Of a stretch of DNA of 34,653 nucleotides, positions 7,453-17,742 are shown piece after piece. The notes under the pieces were generated by a model that had not been told where the DNA came from, did no database searches, and saw only the letters and a program-made list of their open reading frames with translations. This stretch comes from Gammaproteobacteria bacterium (GTDB taxonomy: Bacteria; Pseudomonadota; Gammaproteobacteria; Steroidobacterales; Steroidobacteraceae). Each line of letters opens with the position of its first letter. Positions within the stretch are counted from its first letter, which is position 1. The DNA lies in assembly GCA_020029545.1 (NCBI GenBank), contig JAIBJL010000003.1:1-34653 (forward strand). Reading direction: 5' to 3'. The translations under genes were made by a program, and so were the position numbers.

Positions 7453-10086
7453 ATGGGAAATGCAACGCAGATGGAGGACATTGTCAGGCGAGCGGAATCA
7501 TTGGGACCGCGCGAACGCGCCGATTTCGTTCGTCAGGCCTGCGGCAATGACGTACCGCTGCTCTCGCAGGTGCTGAGCATGCTCGGTACTCGCGCCCAGC
7601 AACCGGAATACTGGGACGAAATTCCGGACGCAGCGCCGCTGGAATCGACGGTGCGCATGGAAGGCCAGCGACTGGGGCCTTACCGGATCGTGCGCAAACT
7701 AGGTTCCGGCGGCATGGGCGATGTCTATCTCGCCGAACGCGCCGATGAGCAGTATCAGCAGCAAGTCGCGATCAAGCTGGTGCGTGCCGGAGCCTTCGCC
7801 GCGCAGGTGCACAGCCGCCTGCGCATGGAACGTCAGATCCTGGCACGACTGCAGCACCCGAACATTGCTCGGTTGCTGGATGGTGGCCAGACCGACGACG
7901 GCACGCCGTACATCGTCATGGAGTACATCGAAGGCGAAGCCATCGATACCTGGTGCGATCGGCGTCGCCTGGGCCTGGCCGAGCGCGTGGCACTGGTGCA
8001 AACCGTGTGTGGCGCCGTGCACTACGCGCACCAGAACCTGATCGTGCATCGCGACCTCAAGCCGAACAATATCCTGATCACGACCGACGGCACGCCGAAA
8101 CTGCTGGATTTCGGCATTGCCAAGCTGCTCGACAACCGCCAGTCGCTGCACACCATGGCGGTGACGCACCTCGACTATCGCGTCATGACCCCGGCGCATG
8201 CCAGCCCCGAGCAGGTACGTGGCGATGTCATCACCACGGCCAGCGACATCTACGTGCTCGGCGTGCTGCTGTATGAACTGCTATGCGGCCGGCGCCCGTT
8301 CCAGCTGGATGGCAGTCGCGTGACCGACCTGGAGCGCATCATTTGCGAGCAGGAGCCGATGGCTCCCAGTGCCATGGTGCTGCGGACCATGACCGACGCG
8401 CCGGAACTGCTGGCCGATATCGCCACCTGCCGCAACCTCACCGGGCCACGACTGCGGCGCGAGCTGAGCGGCGATCTGGACAACATCATCATGATGGCGA
8501 TGCGCAAAGATGCCAGCCGTCGTTACGCGTCGGCAGAACAACTGGCCGCCGATCTGCAGCGACACTACACAGGCCAGACAGTCCTGGCTGCGAGCGATAG
8601 CTGGATCTATCGCAGCCGCAAATTCATCGGCCGCCATGCGCTTGCGGTTGGCGCCAGCGTGCTGGCGACGCTCGCCTTGACGGCATTCAGCACGGTGACC
8701 TACCTGCAGGCGCAGCGCATCGCACGCGAACGCGACATTGCCGCGGCCGAACGTACGCGCGCCGAGCAGGTCTCCTCGTTCCTGGTCGAGCTGTTCGAGC
8801 TGTCCGATCCGTCGCGCAGTCGCGGCAACCAGCTCACGGCGCGCGAACTACTGGACCTGGGTGCCCGACGCATCAGTAACGGGCTCGCGAATCAGCCCCT
8901 GACCCGGGCCACGCTGATGGGCACGATCGGCGGCGTCTACGGCAGCCTGGGTTTGTACGGCGATGCAGTGTCCCTGCAACGCGAGGCGCTGGCTGCCTTG
9001 CAGAAGCTACGCGGCCCCCACGATGCGGAAGTCATCAAGGCGACGACCGCCCTGGGCGTCACGCTGCGCGAGCAGGGACAATTCGACGAAGCCTATCGCA
9101 CGCTAACCAATGCGATGCAGGCACAGAGCGCAGCGGCCGGCGCCACCGCGCTGGACCTCGCACCGATCGTTATCGAACTGGGCCGGCTGGCGGAATATCG
9201 CGGCCAGCTGGACGTGGCTCGCAGGTTGTACGAACGCAGTGTCGGCCTGTATCGCCAGTTCGGCATGGATCGGCAACCTGAGATGTCCTCGGCACTCAAC
9301 GATCTGGCCGGGTTGCTGCTGCAGCGTGGGGAGTACGCCGAAGCCGCCCGCTTGTATCGCACCGCACTGGATATCGATCGCAGCACGCTCGGCCAGGATC
9401 ATCCCCAGGTCGCCGTGCATATTCAAAGCCTGGCCTTGACGCTGCAACGCCAGGGATTGCTGGACGAAGCCGAACCGCTCTACGCCCAGTCGCTGGATCT
9501 CATGCAGCGGGTGCTCGGTCCCCAGCATCCAACGACGCTCGATGCCCTGGCGAACTACGGTACGTTTCTGCGACGCACCGGGCAGCACGAACGGGCGGAA
9601 GCCACCTTCCGCGATGTACTGCGGCGGGACATTGCCGCCCGCGGCGCCGGACATGCATTCGTCGGTCACGATCATGTCAACCTGGGCAATGTCTTGATTG
9701 ATCGCGCTCGTGCAGGTGAAGCCGTCGAAGAATTTACCGCCGCGCTGGCAATCTATGACAAGGCATTGCCCGCGGAACACGGCTATGTGGCCGCAGCGCT
9801 CTCGGGGTTGGGTCGTGCTCAATTGGAACTCGGCGAGCTGACGAACGCCGAGCGGACCCTGCGCCGGGCGACCGCGATGGGCGAACAGCAGCTCCCGGCC
9901 GACAGCGCGCCCCTGGCACAGGCTCGCAGCAGCCTGGGACGCGTACTGCTACAGCAGCAGCACTATGAGGCAGCGCGCGCCCTGCTGGAGCGCGCGTATC
10001 CGGTATTGGTGAAAACACAGGGCACCGATGCACCGGTCACCCATGAGGCTCGAACCGCCCTGGAGGCCGCCAAGGCCGCCGGCTAA
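7453..10086 (+). CDS. Serine/threonine protein kinase with TM segment and C-terminal tetratricopeptide repeats
   Basis: ORF 7393..10086, likely start MGNATQMED at 7453. GSGGMGDVYLAER, VAIKLVR, HRDLKPNNI, LDFGIAKLL, SPEQVRGD; TM near HALAVGASVLATLALTAF; multiple TPR motifs (YAEAARLYRTALDI, LDEAEPLYAQSLDL). Confidence 0.92.
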   Translation: MGNATQMEDIVRRAESLGPRERADFVRQACGNDVPLLSQVLSMLGTRAQQPEYWDEIPDAAPLESTVRMEGQRLGPYRIVRKLGSGGMGDVYLAERADEQYQQQVAIKLVRAGAFAAQVHSRLRMERQILARLQHPNIARLLDGGQTDDGTPYIVMEYIEGEAIDTWCDRRRLGLAERVALVQTVCGAVHYAHQNLIVHRDLKPNNILITTDGTPKLLDFGIAKLLDNRQSLHTMAVTHLDYRVMTPAHASPEQVRGDVITTASDIYVLGVLLYELLCGRRPFQLDGSRVTDLERIICEQEPMAPSAMVLRTMTDAPELLADIATCRNLTGPRLRRELSGDLDNIIMMAMRKDASRRYASAEQLAADLQRHYTGQTVLAASDSWIYRSRKFIGRHALAVGASVLATLALTAFSTVTYLQAQRIARERDIAAAERTRAEQVSSFLVELFELSDPSRSRGNQLTARELLDLGARRISNGLANQPLTRATLMGTIGGVYGSLGLYGDAVSLQREALAALQKLRGPHDAEVIKATTALGVTLREQGQFDEAYRTLTNAMQAQSAAAGATALDLAPIVIELGRLAEYRGQLDVARRLYERSVGLYRQFGMDRQPEMSSALNDLAGLLLQRGEYAEAARLYRTALDIDRSTLGQDHPQVAVHIQSLALTLQRQGLLDEAEPLYAQSLDLMQRVLGPQHPTTLDALANYGTFLRRTGQHERAEATFRDVLRRDIAARGAGHAFVGHDHVNLGNVLIDRARAGEAVEEFTAALAIYDKALPAEHGYVAAALSGLGRAQLELGELTNAERTLRRATAMGEQQLPADSAPLAQARSSLGRVLLQQQHYEAARALLERAYPVLVKTQGTDAPVTHEARTALEAAKAAG

Positions 10087-10090
10087 ATTA

Positions 10091-10190
10091 GTGAATCGTG
10101 AGTAGTGATTGGTGAATGGTAAGAACGCTACTTCCATCGCGGGATCGTGCACAGCGCGATGGAAACTATCTAATCACTATTCACCGTGCA
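10091..10190. repeat. Intergenic inverted-repeat element, copy 1
   Basis: gtgaatcgtgagtagtgattggtgaatgg...ttccatcgc-gggatcgtgcaca-gcgatggaa...aatcactattcacc; related sequence at 17743-17820. Confidence 0.6.
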
Positions 10191-10197
10191 CTCTTAA

Positions 10198-11718
10198 TCA
10201 ATCGCCCAGAAACAAGCGATAGGCCGGATTATTCGTCTCTTCCGAGTACGTGAACTTGAGTTCGCGCACATGTAGATCGAAGTCGATGCTTTCCTGCGGC
10301 GGGACCTGCACTGCCGCGAGCACGCGGCCATAGTCGGAGCCGTGATTGCGATAGTGAAACAGCGTGATGTTCCACTGGGTGCCGATGGCGTGCAGGAACT
10401 TCAGCAGCGCACCGGGCCGTTCCGGAAATTCGAACCGGAACAGGCGCTCGTGCTGGATTCCGTCGGCATGTCCGCCCACCATGTAGCGCACGTGCAGCTT
10501 GGCCATCTCGTTGTCGCTCATGTCGACGACCGGATAGGCAGCTTCCTTCAATGCCTTGATCACGGCCTCCTTCTCGGCACGGCCGTCGCCTAGGGCCAGA
10601 CCGACAAACAAGCGCGCGGCAGCCCCCTTGTGATAGCGATAGTTGAACTCGGTCACGCTGCGCCGGCCCAGGGCCTCGCAGAAGCGCAGGAAGCTGCCTT
10701 TCTGCTCGGGAATTTCCACCGCCAGCAGCGCTTCGCGCTGGCCGCCGATGTCGGCGCGTTCGGCCACATGGCGCAGCCGGTCGAAATTCATGTTCGCACC
10801 GCAGTTGATCGACACGAAGGTCCGATCCTTGCACTGCTCGCGCGCGATATAGCGCTTGATGCCAGCCACCGGCAACGCCCCGGAGGGCTCCACGATGCTG
10901 CGATTGTCCTCGAAGATGTCCTGGATGGCCGCGCACATTTCATCGGTGCTGACCAGGATCACTTCATCCACGTACTGGCGCGCCAGGCGCAGCGGCTCCT
11001 CGCCGACCCGTCGTACCGCGACGCCATCCGCAAACACACCGACACGATCGAGCGACACGCGCTTGCCCTCCTGCAGCGAGCGATGCATCGCATCGGCATC
11101 GTCGGGTTCGACGCCGATGATGCGGATCTTGGGAAACAGTTGTTTGACGTAGGCAGCGACGCCGGCGATCAATCCGCCACCGCCGACCGCGATAAAGATC
11201 GCGTCGATCCGATCGCCGGGATACTGGCGCAGGATCTCCATGCCGACGGTGCCCTGCCCCGCTATGACATCGGGATCGTCGAAGGCATGGATGTAGGTCA
11301 GGTTGCGTTCACGCGCCAGTGCCAGCGCGTGATCGTAGGCATGGTCGTAGTCATCGCCGTGCAGGACCACTTCGCCGCCGAAATCGATGACGGCTTGAAC
11401 CTTGATCTGCGGGGTCGTCACCGGCATGACGATGGTCGCATTCACGCCGCGACGTTTTGCGGCGAGCGCGACACCTTGTGCGTGGTTGCCTGCCGACGCG
11501 CAGATCACACCACGCTTCGCAATCGTCTCCGACAAGTGGGCAATCTTGTTATAGGCGCCGCGAATCTTGAAGGAGAACGCCGGCTGCAGATCTTCGCGCT
11601 TGAACAGCACCTGATTGCCGAGGCGGCGGCTCAGTCTGGGCGCATGTTCCAGCGGCGACTCGATGGCGATGTCGTACACACGCGCCTTGAGAATTCGTTC
11701 CAGATAATCGTTCGTCAT
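10198..11718 (-). CDS. ilvA: Threonine ammonia-lyase, biosynthetic (two C-terminal regulatory ACT-like domains)
   Basis: 506 aa; PLP motif VLFKREDLQPAFSFKIRGAYNKI, AVGGGGLIAG, C-terminal FRFEFPERPGALLKFL. Confidence 0.95.
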   Translation of the reverse strand: MTNDYLERILKARVYDIAIESPLEHAPRLSRRLGNQVLFKREDLQPAFSFKIRGAYNKIAHLSETIAKRGVICASAGNHAQGVALAAKRRGVNATIVMPVTTPQIKVQAVIDFGGEVVLHGDDYDHAYDHALALARERNLTYIHAFDDPDVIAGQGTVGMEILRQYPGDRIDAIFIAVGGGGLIAGVAAYVKQLFPKIRIIGVEPDDADAMHRSLQEGKRVSLDRVGVFADGVAVRRVGEEPLRLARQYVDEVILVSTDEMCAAIQDIFEDNRSIVEPSGALPVAGIKRYIAREQCKDRTFVSINCGANMNFDRLRHVAERADIGGQREALLAVEIPEQKGSFLRFCEALGRRSVTEFNYRYHKGAAARLFVGLALGDGRAEKEAVIKALKEAAYPVVDMSDNEMAKLHVRYMVGGHADGIQHERLFRFEFPERPGALLKFLHAIGTQWNITLFHYRNHGSDYGRVLAAVQVPPQESIDFDLHVRELKFTYSEETNNPAYRLFLGD

Positions 11719-11867
11719 GGACCAGAGCTTGGGACTGCCTGCAGGAGCGACCAGCGGCTACGGTAGCAGGAAATCCGCGTACAGGTCCAAATCCTGCCGA
11801 CCGGCGCGAACCCAGGGCGACTCTGCAATAATGCGCGCCGGTTGCCGCCACCCCAATTGCCTGCTCG

Positions 11868-13220
11868 ATGAACGACGAGTTTTCTCAACCCGCTGATGAC
11901 GCGCCCTGGTCCCAGGGACCGCTCAACCGTCGTGAGTTGCTCGCTGCCGCGATCGCAACTTCCGCAGCGCTCACGCCACGCGGTTCCGTGATGGCTCAGG
12001 GCACCGAGCCGCCGGCGTCATCGCGCGAACTATGGCAATGGGTGAGAACGCAACCGGTGCTCGACACACAGGTGGCATATCTGGACTCGGCCAGTGTCGC
12101 TCCCACCTGGCGCGCCTGCATGGCAGCCGAGTATCGGGCTCGCGAAAGCCAGAGCCTGGAGGTAACGAACGCGGCGCTGGAAGATCGCTGGATCACCGAA
12201 TCCACGCGCCTCGCCACCCGCTTTGCGGCCTTCAGTGGGTGCGATGCGGATGAAATTGTCTTTACGCACGGCACCGGGGAAGCGCTGAGCAGTGTGGCCG
12301 GCGGACTGGACCTGGCCGCCGGCGATGAAATCATCACCACATCGCAGGAGCATCCGGCAGCGCTGAGCCCATGGCTGATGCTGGCCCGGCGTCGCGGCGT
12401 CATCGTCAAACAGGTCGAGCTGCCGGTGCCGTTGACGGGTCCGGAACAGGTGCTGGGTCTGTTTGCCGGTGCCGTGACACCTCGTACGCGAGTGCTCGCC
12501 TTCAGCCAGGTGCAATACGGCGATGGCGCGCTGCTGCCGGTGCGCGATCTGTGTCAGTTCGCACGTCAGCGCAATATCGTCAGCGTAGTCAACGGGGCGC
12601 AGGCCTTCGGCATGCTGGATCTGAATCTGAGCGACCTGGGATGCGACTTCTACGGCGCCAGCTTTCACAAATGGCTGGGCGGTTGTCAGGGCAGCGGCCT
12701 GCTGTATGTGCGACGCGAAATGCTGGACCGGCTGTGGCCTGTGCAACCGCGCGGCATCGATGCCTCGCCGCCGGTGTTCGTACCCGCCCAAGCGCCGGCG
12801 CAGAACGGCGTGCCGGCAGCACTGCACAAATTCGGCAATGTGGTGCCGCACCTGTGGCCGGCCTTACGCGGCGGCGAAGCGGCACTGGATCTGCAGGCAC
12901 AGATCAATCGTACGCGTATCGAGGCTCGGGTGCGTGAACTCGCGATCTATGCGCGACTGCGTTTGCAACAGCTCAAGAAGATCGAACTGCTCACGCCAGG
13001 TCGCCCCGGCTTGTGGGCCGGCATTCTGTCGCTGCGGGTGCCCGGCCGATCGGCGGCCGAACTGGCCGATGCGCTCGTGAAGAATCATCGTGTGTACGTG
13101 CGCCGACTGGAATGGCCGAAAAGCGACGCAGGTGCCTTGCGTGTCTCCATGCATATCTTCAATTCGCACGATGATGTCGAGCGATTGCTGAATGGCTTGC
13201 AGTCGCTGGTGGGCAAGTGA
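11868..13220 (+). CDS. Class V aminotransferase-fold PLP enzyme with Tat-like N-terminus
   Basis: 450 aa; GASFHKWLGGCQGSGLLYV around the PLP lysine; N-terminus NRRELLAAAIATSAALTPRGSVMAQ resembles a twin-arginine signal. Confidence 0.85.
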   Translation: MNDEFSQPADDAPWSQGPLNRRELLAAAIATSAALTPRGSVMAQGTEPPASSRELWQWVRTQPVLDTQVAYLDSASVAPTWRACMAAEYRARESQSLEVTNAALEDRWITESTRLATRFAAFSGCDADEIVFTHGTGEALSSVAGGLDLAAGDEIITTSQEHPAALSPWLMLARRRGVIVKQVELPVPLTGPEQVLGLFAGAVTPRTRVLAFSQVQYGDGALLPVRDLCQFARQRNIVSVVNGAQAFGMLDLNLSDLGCDFYGASFHKWLGGCQGSGLLYVRREMLDRLWPVQPRGIDASPPVFVPAQAPAQNGVPAALHKFGNVVPHLWPALRGGEAALDLQAQINRTRIEARVRELAIYARLRLQQLKKIELLTPGRPGLWAGILSLRVPGRSAAELADALVKNHRVYVRRLEWPKSDAGALRVSMHIFNSHDDVERLLNGLQSLVGK

Positions 13221-13271
13221 CTGTGCGCAGCGCGGACCTGCGCTCGTTGCCGCCGCAGCGCTGAACCTGTC

Positions 13272-13679
13272 ATGGAGCTGGCGTATCTGCTTTTGACCGG
13301 CAGCCTCAGTGGTCTCGTCAGCGTGCTCGGACATTCAGTGTTATGGTCGGGCTTCGAACTGCTAGCACGGCCACAGCGCGAAACCTATGCCGACCTGCCG
13401 CTGCTGGAAGTGATCCTGCACATGCTGGCCGGCGTCGGCCTGGGCTTGCTGTTCTGGCTGAGCTGGGGCCTGGCGGCGATTGTCGATGTCGCGTGGTGGT
13501 TGCGCGGGCTGTCGTTCGGCGGCTTGTGTGTGATCGCACTGGTGCTGCCGCTGACGATCAGCACGCTGCTGGCGCAACCGCAAGCGTGGCGTGCACTGGC
13601 CGCACGCACCGCGCGCTGGATCACCACTTGCCTGATCGTCGGACTCGCCTGCGGCTGGAGCTGGGCACGACACATGTGA
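13272..13679 (+). CDS. Hypothetical membrane protein (135 aa)
   Basis: Several hydrophobic segments (LLTGSLSGLVSVLGHSVLW, VILHMLAGVGLGLLFWLSWGL, GLCVIALVLPLTISTLL); follows the aminotransferase on the same strand. Confidence 0.65.
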   Translation: MELAYLLLTGSLSGLVSVLGHSVLWSGFELLARPQRETYADLPLLEVILHMLAGVGLGLLFWLSWGLAAIVDVAWWLRGLSFGGLCVIALVLPLTISTLLAQPQAWRALAARTARWITTCLIVGLACGWSWARHM

Positions 13680-13779
13680 CACACGGCTCTTTCGCGAGAG
13701 AGCCGCACCCCGAAGGATGAAACTTCAAGCTCCTCGCAGCCATCCAGGCACATGGATGTGCCCGCCGCGAACGCGGCGA

Positions 13780-13813
13780 GAGCCGAGCAAAAATCACACT
13801 TTTTGCTCGGCTC
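13780..13813. terminator. Bidirectional intrinsic terminator between convergent genes
   Basis: GAGCCGAGCAAAAA-TCACAC-TTTTTGCTCGGCTC, perfect 14-bp stem between plus gene ending 13679 and minus gene ending 13854. Confidence 0.85.
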
Positions 13814-13853
13814 CACGACCCTCGTGACAGGGAGTCCGATGGGTCGTTTCGTA

Positions 13854-14708
13854 CTAGCGATCCAGAAACTCACGAGCCACTGCGGCGAATCGTTGCGGCG
13901 CGGCGCTGATGAATCCCTGACCGTAGTCGGGCAGATCCAGCAGACTGCCATTCGGTAACGCGCCGCGCACGCGGGGCGCGTACTCGGCATACTCATCGCG
14001 CAATCGCAGCACCATCGTGGGCTGCTTCAACAAGGGCAGTCGTTCCGCAGTGGGATAATCCACAGCGGCGGCAAAGGCACGCGCGCCATGCGTTCCGGCG
14101 CGCAGACGATCGCTGAAATCCTCAACCACGGCACCGACCGGCGTGTTCTGTCCCTTGCGAGTCAGCGCGGCGCGCCATTCGTCAGCGACGTCGCCACCAT
14201 CCTCACGCGAGCCTACGGTGGTGGTCTGGGCGTGCAAGGTCGCGCGCTCCTGCGCTGAATAGTTCGCCGCTCCCCACAGCATCACGCGACGTATCTGCTG
14301 CGGACGCGCAATCGCCAGCTCCGTCGCGACGCATGCCCCGAGCTGGTAACCGAATAGATCGACGCTGCGCAGCCGCAGACTATCGATGAAGTCGCCGACG
14401 GCTGCCGCCATATCGGTGACCGACACGCGCGCACCCGACGGATCGGACGTACCATGACCAGGCAGGTCGGGCGCGTAGACACTGCGATCGGTACCCAGCT
14501 CCTTGAGCATGGGCGCGAACATGCGTCCCGAGCCGCCGGCGTGATGCACACACACGACCGGGATATGTTCATCGAAACCACCGCCGGAGGGATACGACGT
14601 CCACAAATGAATCTGGCCGAAACGGCATTCGGCATAGGAGCGGCGCAGATGCACGACGGCGGGCTGTGCCAATGGCAGGCGGTTGCGGTTTTTGGCGTGG
14701 ATCATCAA
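13854..14708 (-). CDS. Alpha/beta hydrolase
   Basis: 284 aa; VVCVHHAGGSGRMFAPM, VYAPDLPGHGTSDP, nucleophile-elbow-like region LFGYQLGACVA. Confidence 0.8.
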   Translation of the reverse strand: MMIHAKNRNRLPLAQPAVVHLRRSYAECRFGQIHLWTSYPSGGGFDEHIPVVCVHHAGGSGRMFAPMLKELGTDRSVYAPDLPGHGTSDPSGARVSVTDMAAAVGDFIDSLRLRSVDLFGYQLGACVATELAIARPQQIRRVMLWGAANYSAQERATLHAQTTTVGSREDGGDVADEWRAALTRKGQNTPVGAVVEDFSDRLRAGTHGARAFAAAVDYPTAERLPLLKQPTMVLRLRDEYAEYAPRVRGALPNGSLLDLPDYGQGFISAAPQRFAAVAREFLDR

Positions 14709-15077
14709 ATCCCCTCGGTCATCGGGATAACTTAGGTCATCGGGATCAGGCGGTGGCCCGGCTTGCTGGGCTGACAGCGGATACGTTCCACAAACTCATT
14801 TGTCTGCGATCGCTGCGGGTCCCAAAAAAACTTCACCTTTCAGGTGCGAGCCCAGGTGCAAGCCAAGTCTAGTGGTCCCTCCCAGAGCAAGACAGGGATG
14901 CAGGTCTCAGGTTCACGCATCGGCGAACTAAGGTAAAACCGCTGCAGTTCATTACACTTGCAACCCGACACGTTGCAGCCGATCGGCCGGCAACCTGGCA
15001 TCGTGAACTGCCGGTGTTCGGCGACAAGCGGCTTTACTTATGCATGCGCCACGAGGCCACTGAGCGCGAGGTTACCG

Positions 15078-17168
15078 ATGACACACCCCTTCACGGGTAA
15101 GAGAAAACCGCAATTGTGGCTGTGGCTGTCGATTCTGCTCGGCCTGGGCAGTGCCGTGCAGGCAGAACCGCTGACGGCTGAAGCCATGTGGCGGCTGAAA
15201 CGACTCGGCGATCCGGCGATCTCGCCCGATGGCCGGCTGGCCGTATTGCCAGTCACCAGTTTCGATATCGACAAAAACAAAGGCGATGCCGATCTGTGGC
15301 TGGTCCCGACCAAGCCGGGCAAACCGCGACAGCTCACCAGTGGCGAAGCGAATGACTCAAGCCCGGTGTGGAGTCCCGACGGTGCGTTGATTGCTTTCGT
15401 TTCCCAGCGCGGCGACGACAAACAACCGCAGCTGTATGTGATTCCGTTCGATGGCGGCGAGGCGCGCCGTGTCACCAACATCCCCACGGGCGTCATGGCG
15501 CCGAAATGGTTTCCCGATTCGCGGCGCATCGCATTTCTGACGCAGGTCTGGCCGGATCTCAACACCTGGCCCGAAATGGAACAGCGCATGAAAGACCGCG
15601 AGCAGTCGAAAATGACGGCGCGGGTCTGGGACAAGGCGCCGATCAGCTACTGGGATCACTATCTGGATGGGCGTCAGACGCATGTGTATTCGATCGCCTT
15701 CACCGGCGGCGAAGTGCAACCCATCACGCGTGCCAGCGGCTTAGGTTTGGATGTGGCGGAACCCAACGCAACGTCGTACGACATCTCGCCCGATGGCAGC
15801 GAAATCGCTTTTGCCGCCGATACCGATCGCAGCGGCGTCGACCCCAACTTCGATGTGTTCGTCATGCCGATCGAAGGCGGGACACCGAAGAACATCACCA
15901 GCGACAATGCCGCGAACGACACTGCGCCGCTGTACAGCCCGGATGGTCGCTCGCTCGCGCTACGTCGCCAGATCGTCAAGGACTTCTACGCGGATCGCGC
16001 GCGGCTGATGATCTACGATCGTCGTGCCGGACAACTGCGTAATCTGACCGAGAACTGGGATCGCTCGGCCGACGGCCTGGTGTGGTCGCCGGATTCGCAA
16101 TCGCTGCTGGGTTCGATCGACGACGGCGGTGTGCGGCGCGTGTATCGCTTCGAAGTCGGCGGCGAGCTGCCGAAAGCAATCACCTCGACGCACAGTTTCG
16201 CCGCGCTTGCCGTGGCCGGCAGCGGCCCGGTGATCGTCGGCTTGCGTCAAAGCTTCAGCGAACCGCCGACCTTGGTCAGTATCATCGGCCGTAACGGCAG
16301 CGCCACCAAGCTGTCCGACTTCAACGATGCCGCGCTGGCGAAGCTCAGCCAGGGCAAGGTCGAAAGCGTCACTTATCAAGGCGCGAACGGTGAAAACATC
16401 CAGATGTGGGTCGCGTATCCGCCGAACTTCACACCGGATCGCAAATGGCCGCTGTATCTGATACTGCACGGCGGACCGCACAACGCGATGACGGATGGCT
16501 ATCAATGGCGCTGGAATGCGCAGGTTTTTGCCAATTGGGGTTACGTCACCGCCTGGCACAATTTCCACGGATCGAGCGGTTTCGGACAAGCCTTCGCCGA
16601 CTCGATCACGAAGGAATGGGCAGAGTTGCCGTACCAGGACACGATCAAGGCAAGCGAGTGGTTCGCAGCACAGCCATGGATCGATACGCAGCGCATGGCG
16701 GCGGGCGGCGGCAGCTTCGGCGGATACCTGGCGACGCTGCTGCTGGGCAGGCCACATCCGTTCAAGACGCTGGTCGCCCACGCCGCCGTGTACGACCTGT
16801 ATTCGCAATATGCGACCGACGATGGCGCGGTTCGCAAACGGCATGGCGAATTCTGGCAAGACATCGAGCGCACCAACCGCAATTCACCGCACATGAACGC
16901 GGCGAACTTCAAGACGCCCACGCTGATCATTCACGGCCAGCAGGATCTGCGTGTGCCCGTGAATCACGGTATCGAACTATTCAACACGTTGCAGAATCGC
17001 GGTGTGCCGAGCAAGTTCGTGTATTACCCGGATGAGAATCACTGGGTGCTCAAGCCGCAGAACTCACTGTTCTGGTACGAAACCCATCGCCAATGGCTGG
17101 AGCAGTACGTCAAGCCGGGCGCCGGCGATGCGGTCGCACCACCGGCAGCAACGCGCCCGGCGGAGTGA
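15078..17168 (+). CDS. S9 family peptidase (prolyl oligopeptidase family) with signal peptide
   Basis: ORF 14958..17168; start MTHPFTGKRK at 15078. WD40-like N-terminal repeats (SPDGRLAVLPV, SPDGALIAFVSQRG), catalytic GGGSFGGYLATL, HGQQDLRVP, DENHWV. Confidence 0.93.
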   Translation: MTHPFTGKRKPQLWLWLSILLGLGSAVQAEPLTAEAMWRLKRLGDPAISPDGRLAVLPVTSFDIDKNKGDADLWLVPTKPGKPRQLTSGEANDSSPVWSPDGALIAFVSQRGDDKQPQLYVIPFDGGEARRVTNIPTGVMAPKWFPDSRRIAFLTQVWPDLNTWPEMEQRMKDREQSKMTARVWDKAPISYWDHYLDGRQTHVYSIAFTGGEVQPITRASGLGLDVAEPNATSYDISPDGSEIAFAADTDRSGVDPNFDVFVMPIEGGTPKNITSDNAANDTAPLYSPDGRSLALRRQIVKDFYADRARLMIYDRRAGQLRNLTENWDRSADGLVWSPDSQSLLGSIDDGGVRRVYRFEVGGELPKAITSTHSFAALAVAGSGPVIVGLRQSFSEPPTLVSIIGRNGSATKLSDFNDAALAKLSQGKVESVTYQGANGENIQMWVAYPPNFTPDRKWPLYLILHGGPHNAMTDGYQWRWNAQVFANWGYVTAWHNFHGSSGFGQAFADSITKEWAELPYQDTIKASEWFAAQPWIDTQRMAAGGGSFGGYLATLLLGRPHPFKTLVAHAAVYDLYSQYATDDGAVRKRHGEFWQDIERTNRNSPHMNAANFKTPTLIIHGQQDLRVPVNHGIELFNTLQNRGVPSKFVYYPDENHWVLKPQNSLFWYETHRQWLEQYVKPGAGDAVAPPAATRPAE

Positions 17169-17276
17169 TCGGAGGCGGGATTCTGGATTCGGGACCAATG
17201 TACTGCGGCGAACTGGTGGTCAACACAACAGGCACTGCTTCTTTTCCGGACGAATCCCGAGTCCCGAATCACCTGA

Positions 17277-17681
17277 TCACGTCTCCCCACCCTTGCGCTT
17301 CTCCTCGTAGCGCACGACCGCCGCGCCACTGGTAACCGCAAGATCGCCTTCGACCAGCGCGCCTTGCGCCATGGCAATGCTGCGCGCGCTCACCGAACCG
17401 CGAATACGGGCGCTTTTGCGGATCTCGATTTTCTCGGCGATCATCAGTCCGCCGATCACCTCGCCGGCAATGATGGCGTTGCTCGCCTGCAGGCGACCTT
17501 CCCAGCGCGCACCCTCGGTCAGGGTGAACGAACCCTGCGCGATGCAGTCGCCGGTCACGCTGCCGGCGACGACGACATCGCCCTGACATTGCAGATCGCC
17601 GGTCATGATGGATCCCTGACCGATAAAAGTCGGACTGCCGAGGGCTTTGTCGGCGACGCGACGCCGCGGTGTGTCAGTCAT
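17277..17681 (-). CDS. Bactofilin (polymer-forming cytoskeletal protein)
   Basis: Start MTDTPRRRVADKALGSPTFIGQGSIMTGDLQCQGDVVVAGSVTGDCIAQGSFTLTEGARWEGRLQASNAIIAGEVIGGLMIAEKIEI; beta-helical repeat pattern. Confidence 0.88.
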   Translation of the reverse strand: MTDTPRRRVADKALGSPTFIGQGSIMTGDLQCQGDVVVAGSVTGDCIAQGSFTLTEGARWEGRLQASNAIIAGEVIGGLMIAEKIEIRKSARIRGSVSARSIAMAQGALVEGDLAVTSGAAVVRYEEKRKGGET

Positions 17682-17742
17682 TGCATTTTCCCCAATCCGT
17701 CTCTCAGACATCCTTCCAGCCAGGCAGCGCCGCGGATCACAA

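Noticed and set aside
10630-11766. 378-aa plus-strand ORF
   Set aside because: Lies antisense to ilvA; a shadow ORF typical of high-GC coding sequence.
14709-15077. Possible riboswitch or structured leader upstream of the S9 peptidase
   Set aside because: Some short hairpins (CACCT-TTC-AGGTG) and a direct repeat ggtcatcgggat, but no match to a riboswitch core I can recognise.
15960-16859. 299-aa minus-strand ORF
   Set aside because: Antisense to the S9 peptidase; shadow ORF.
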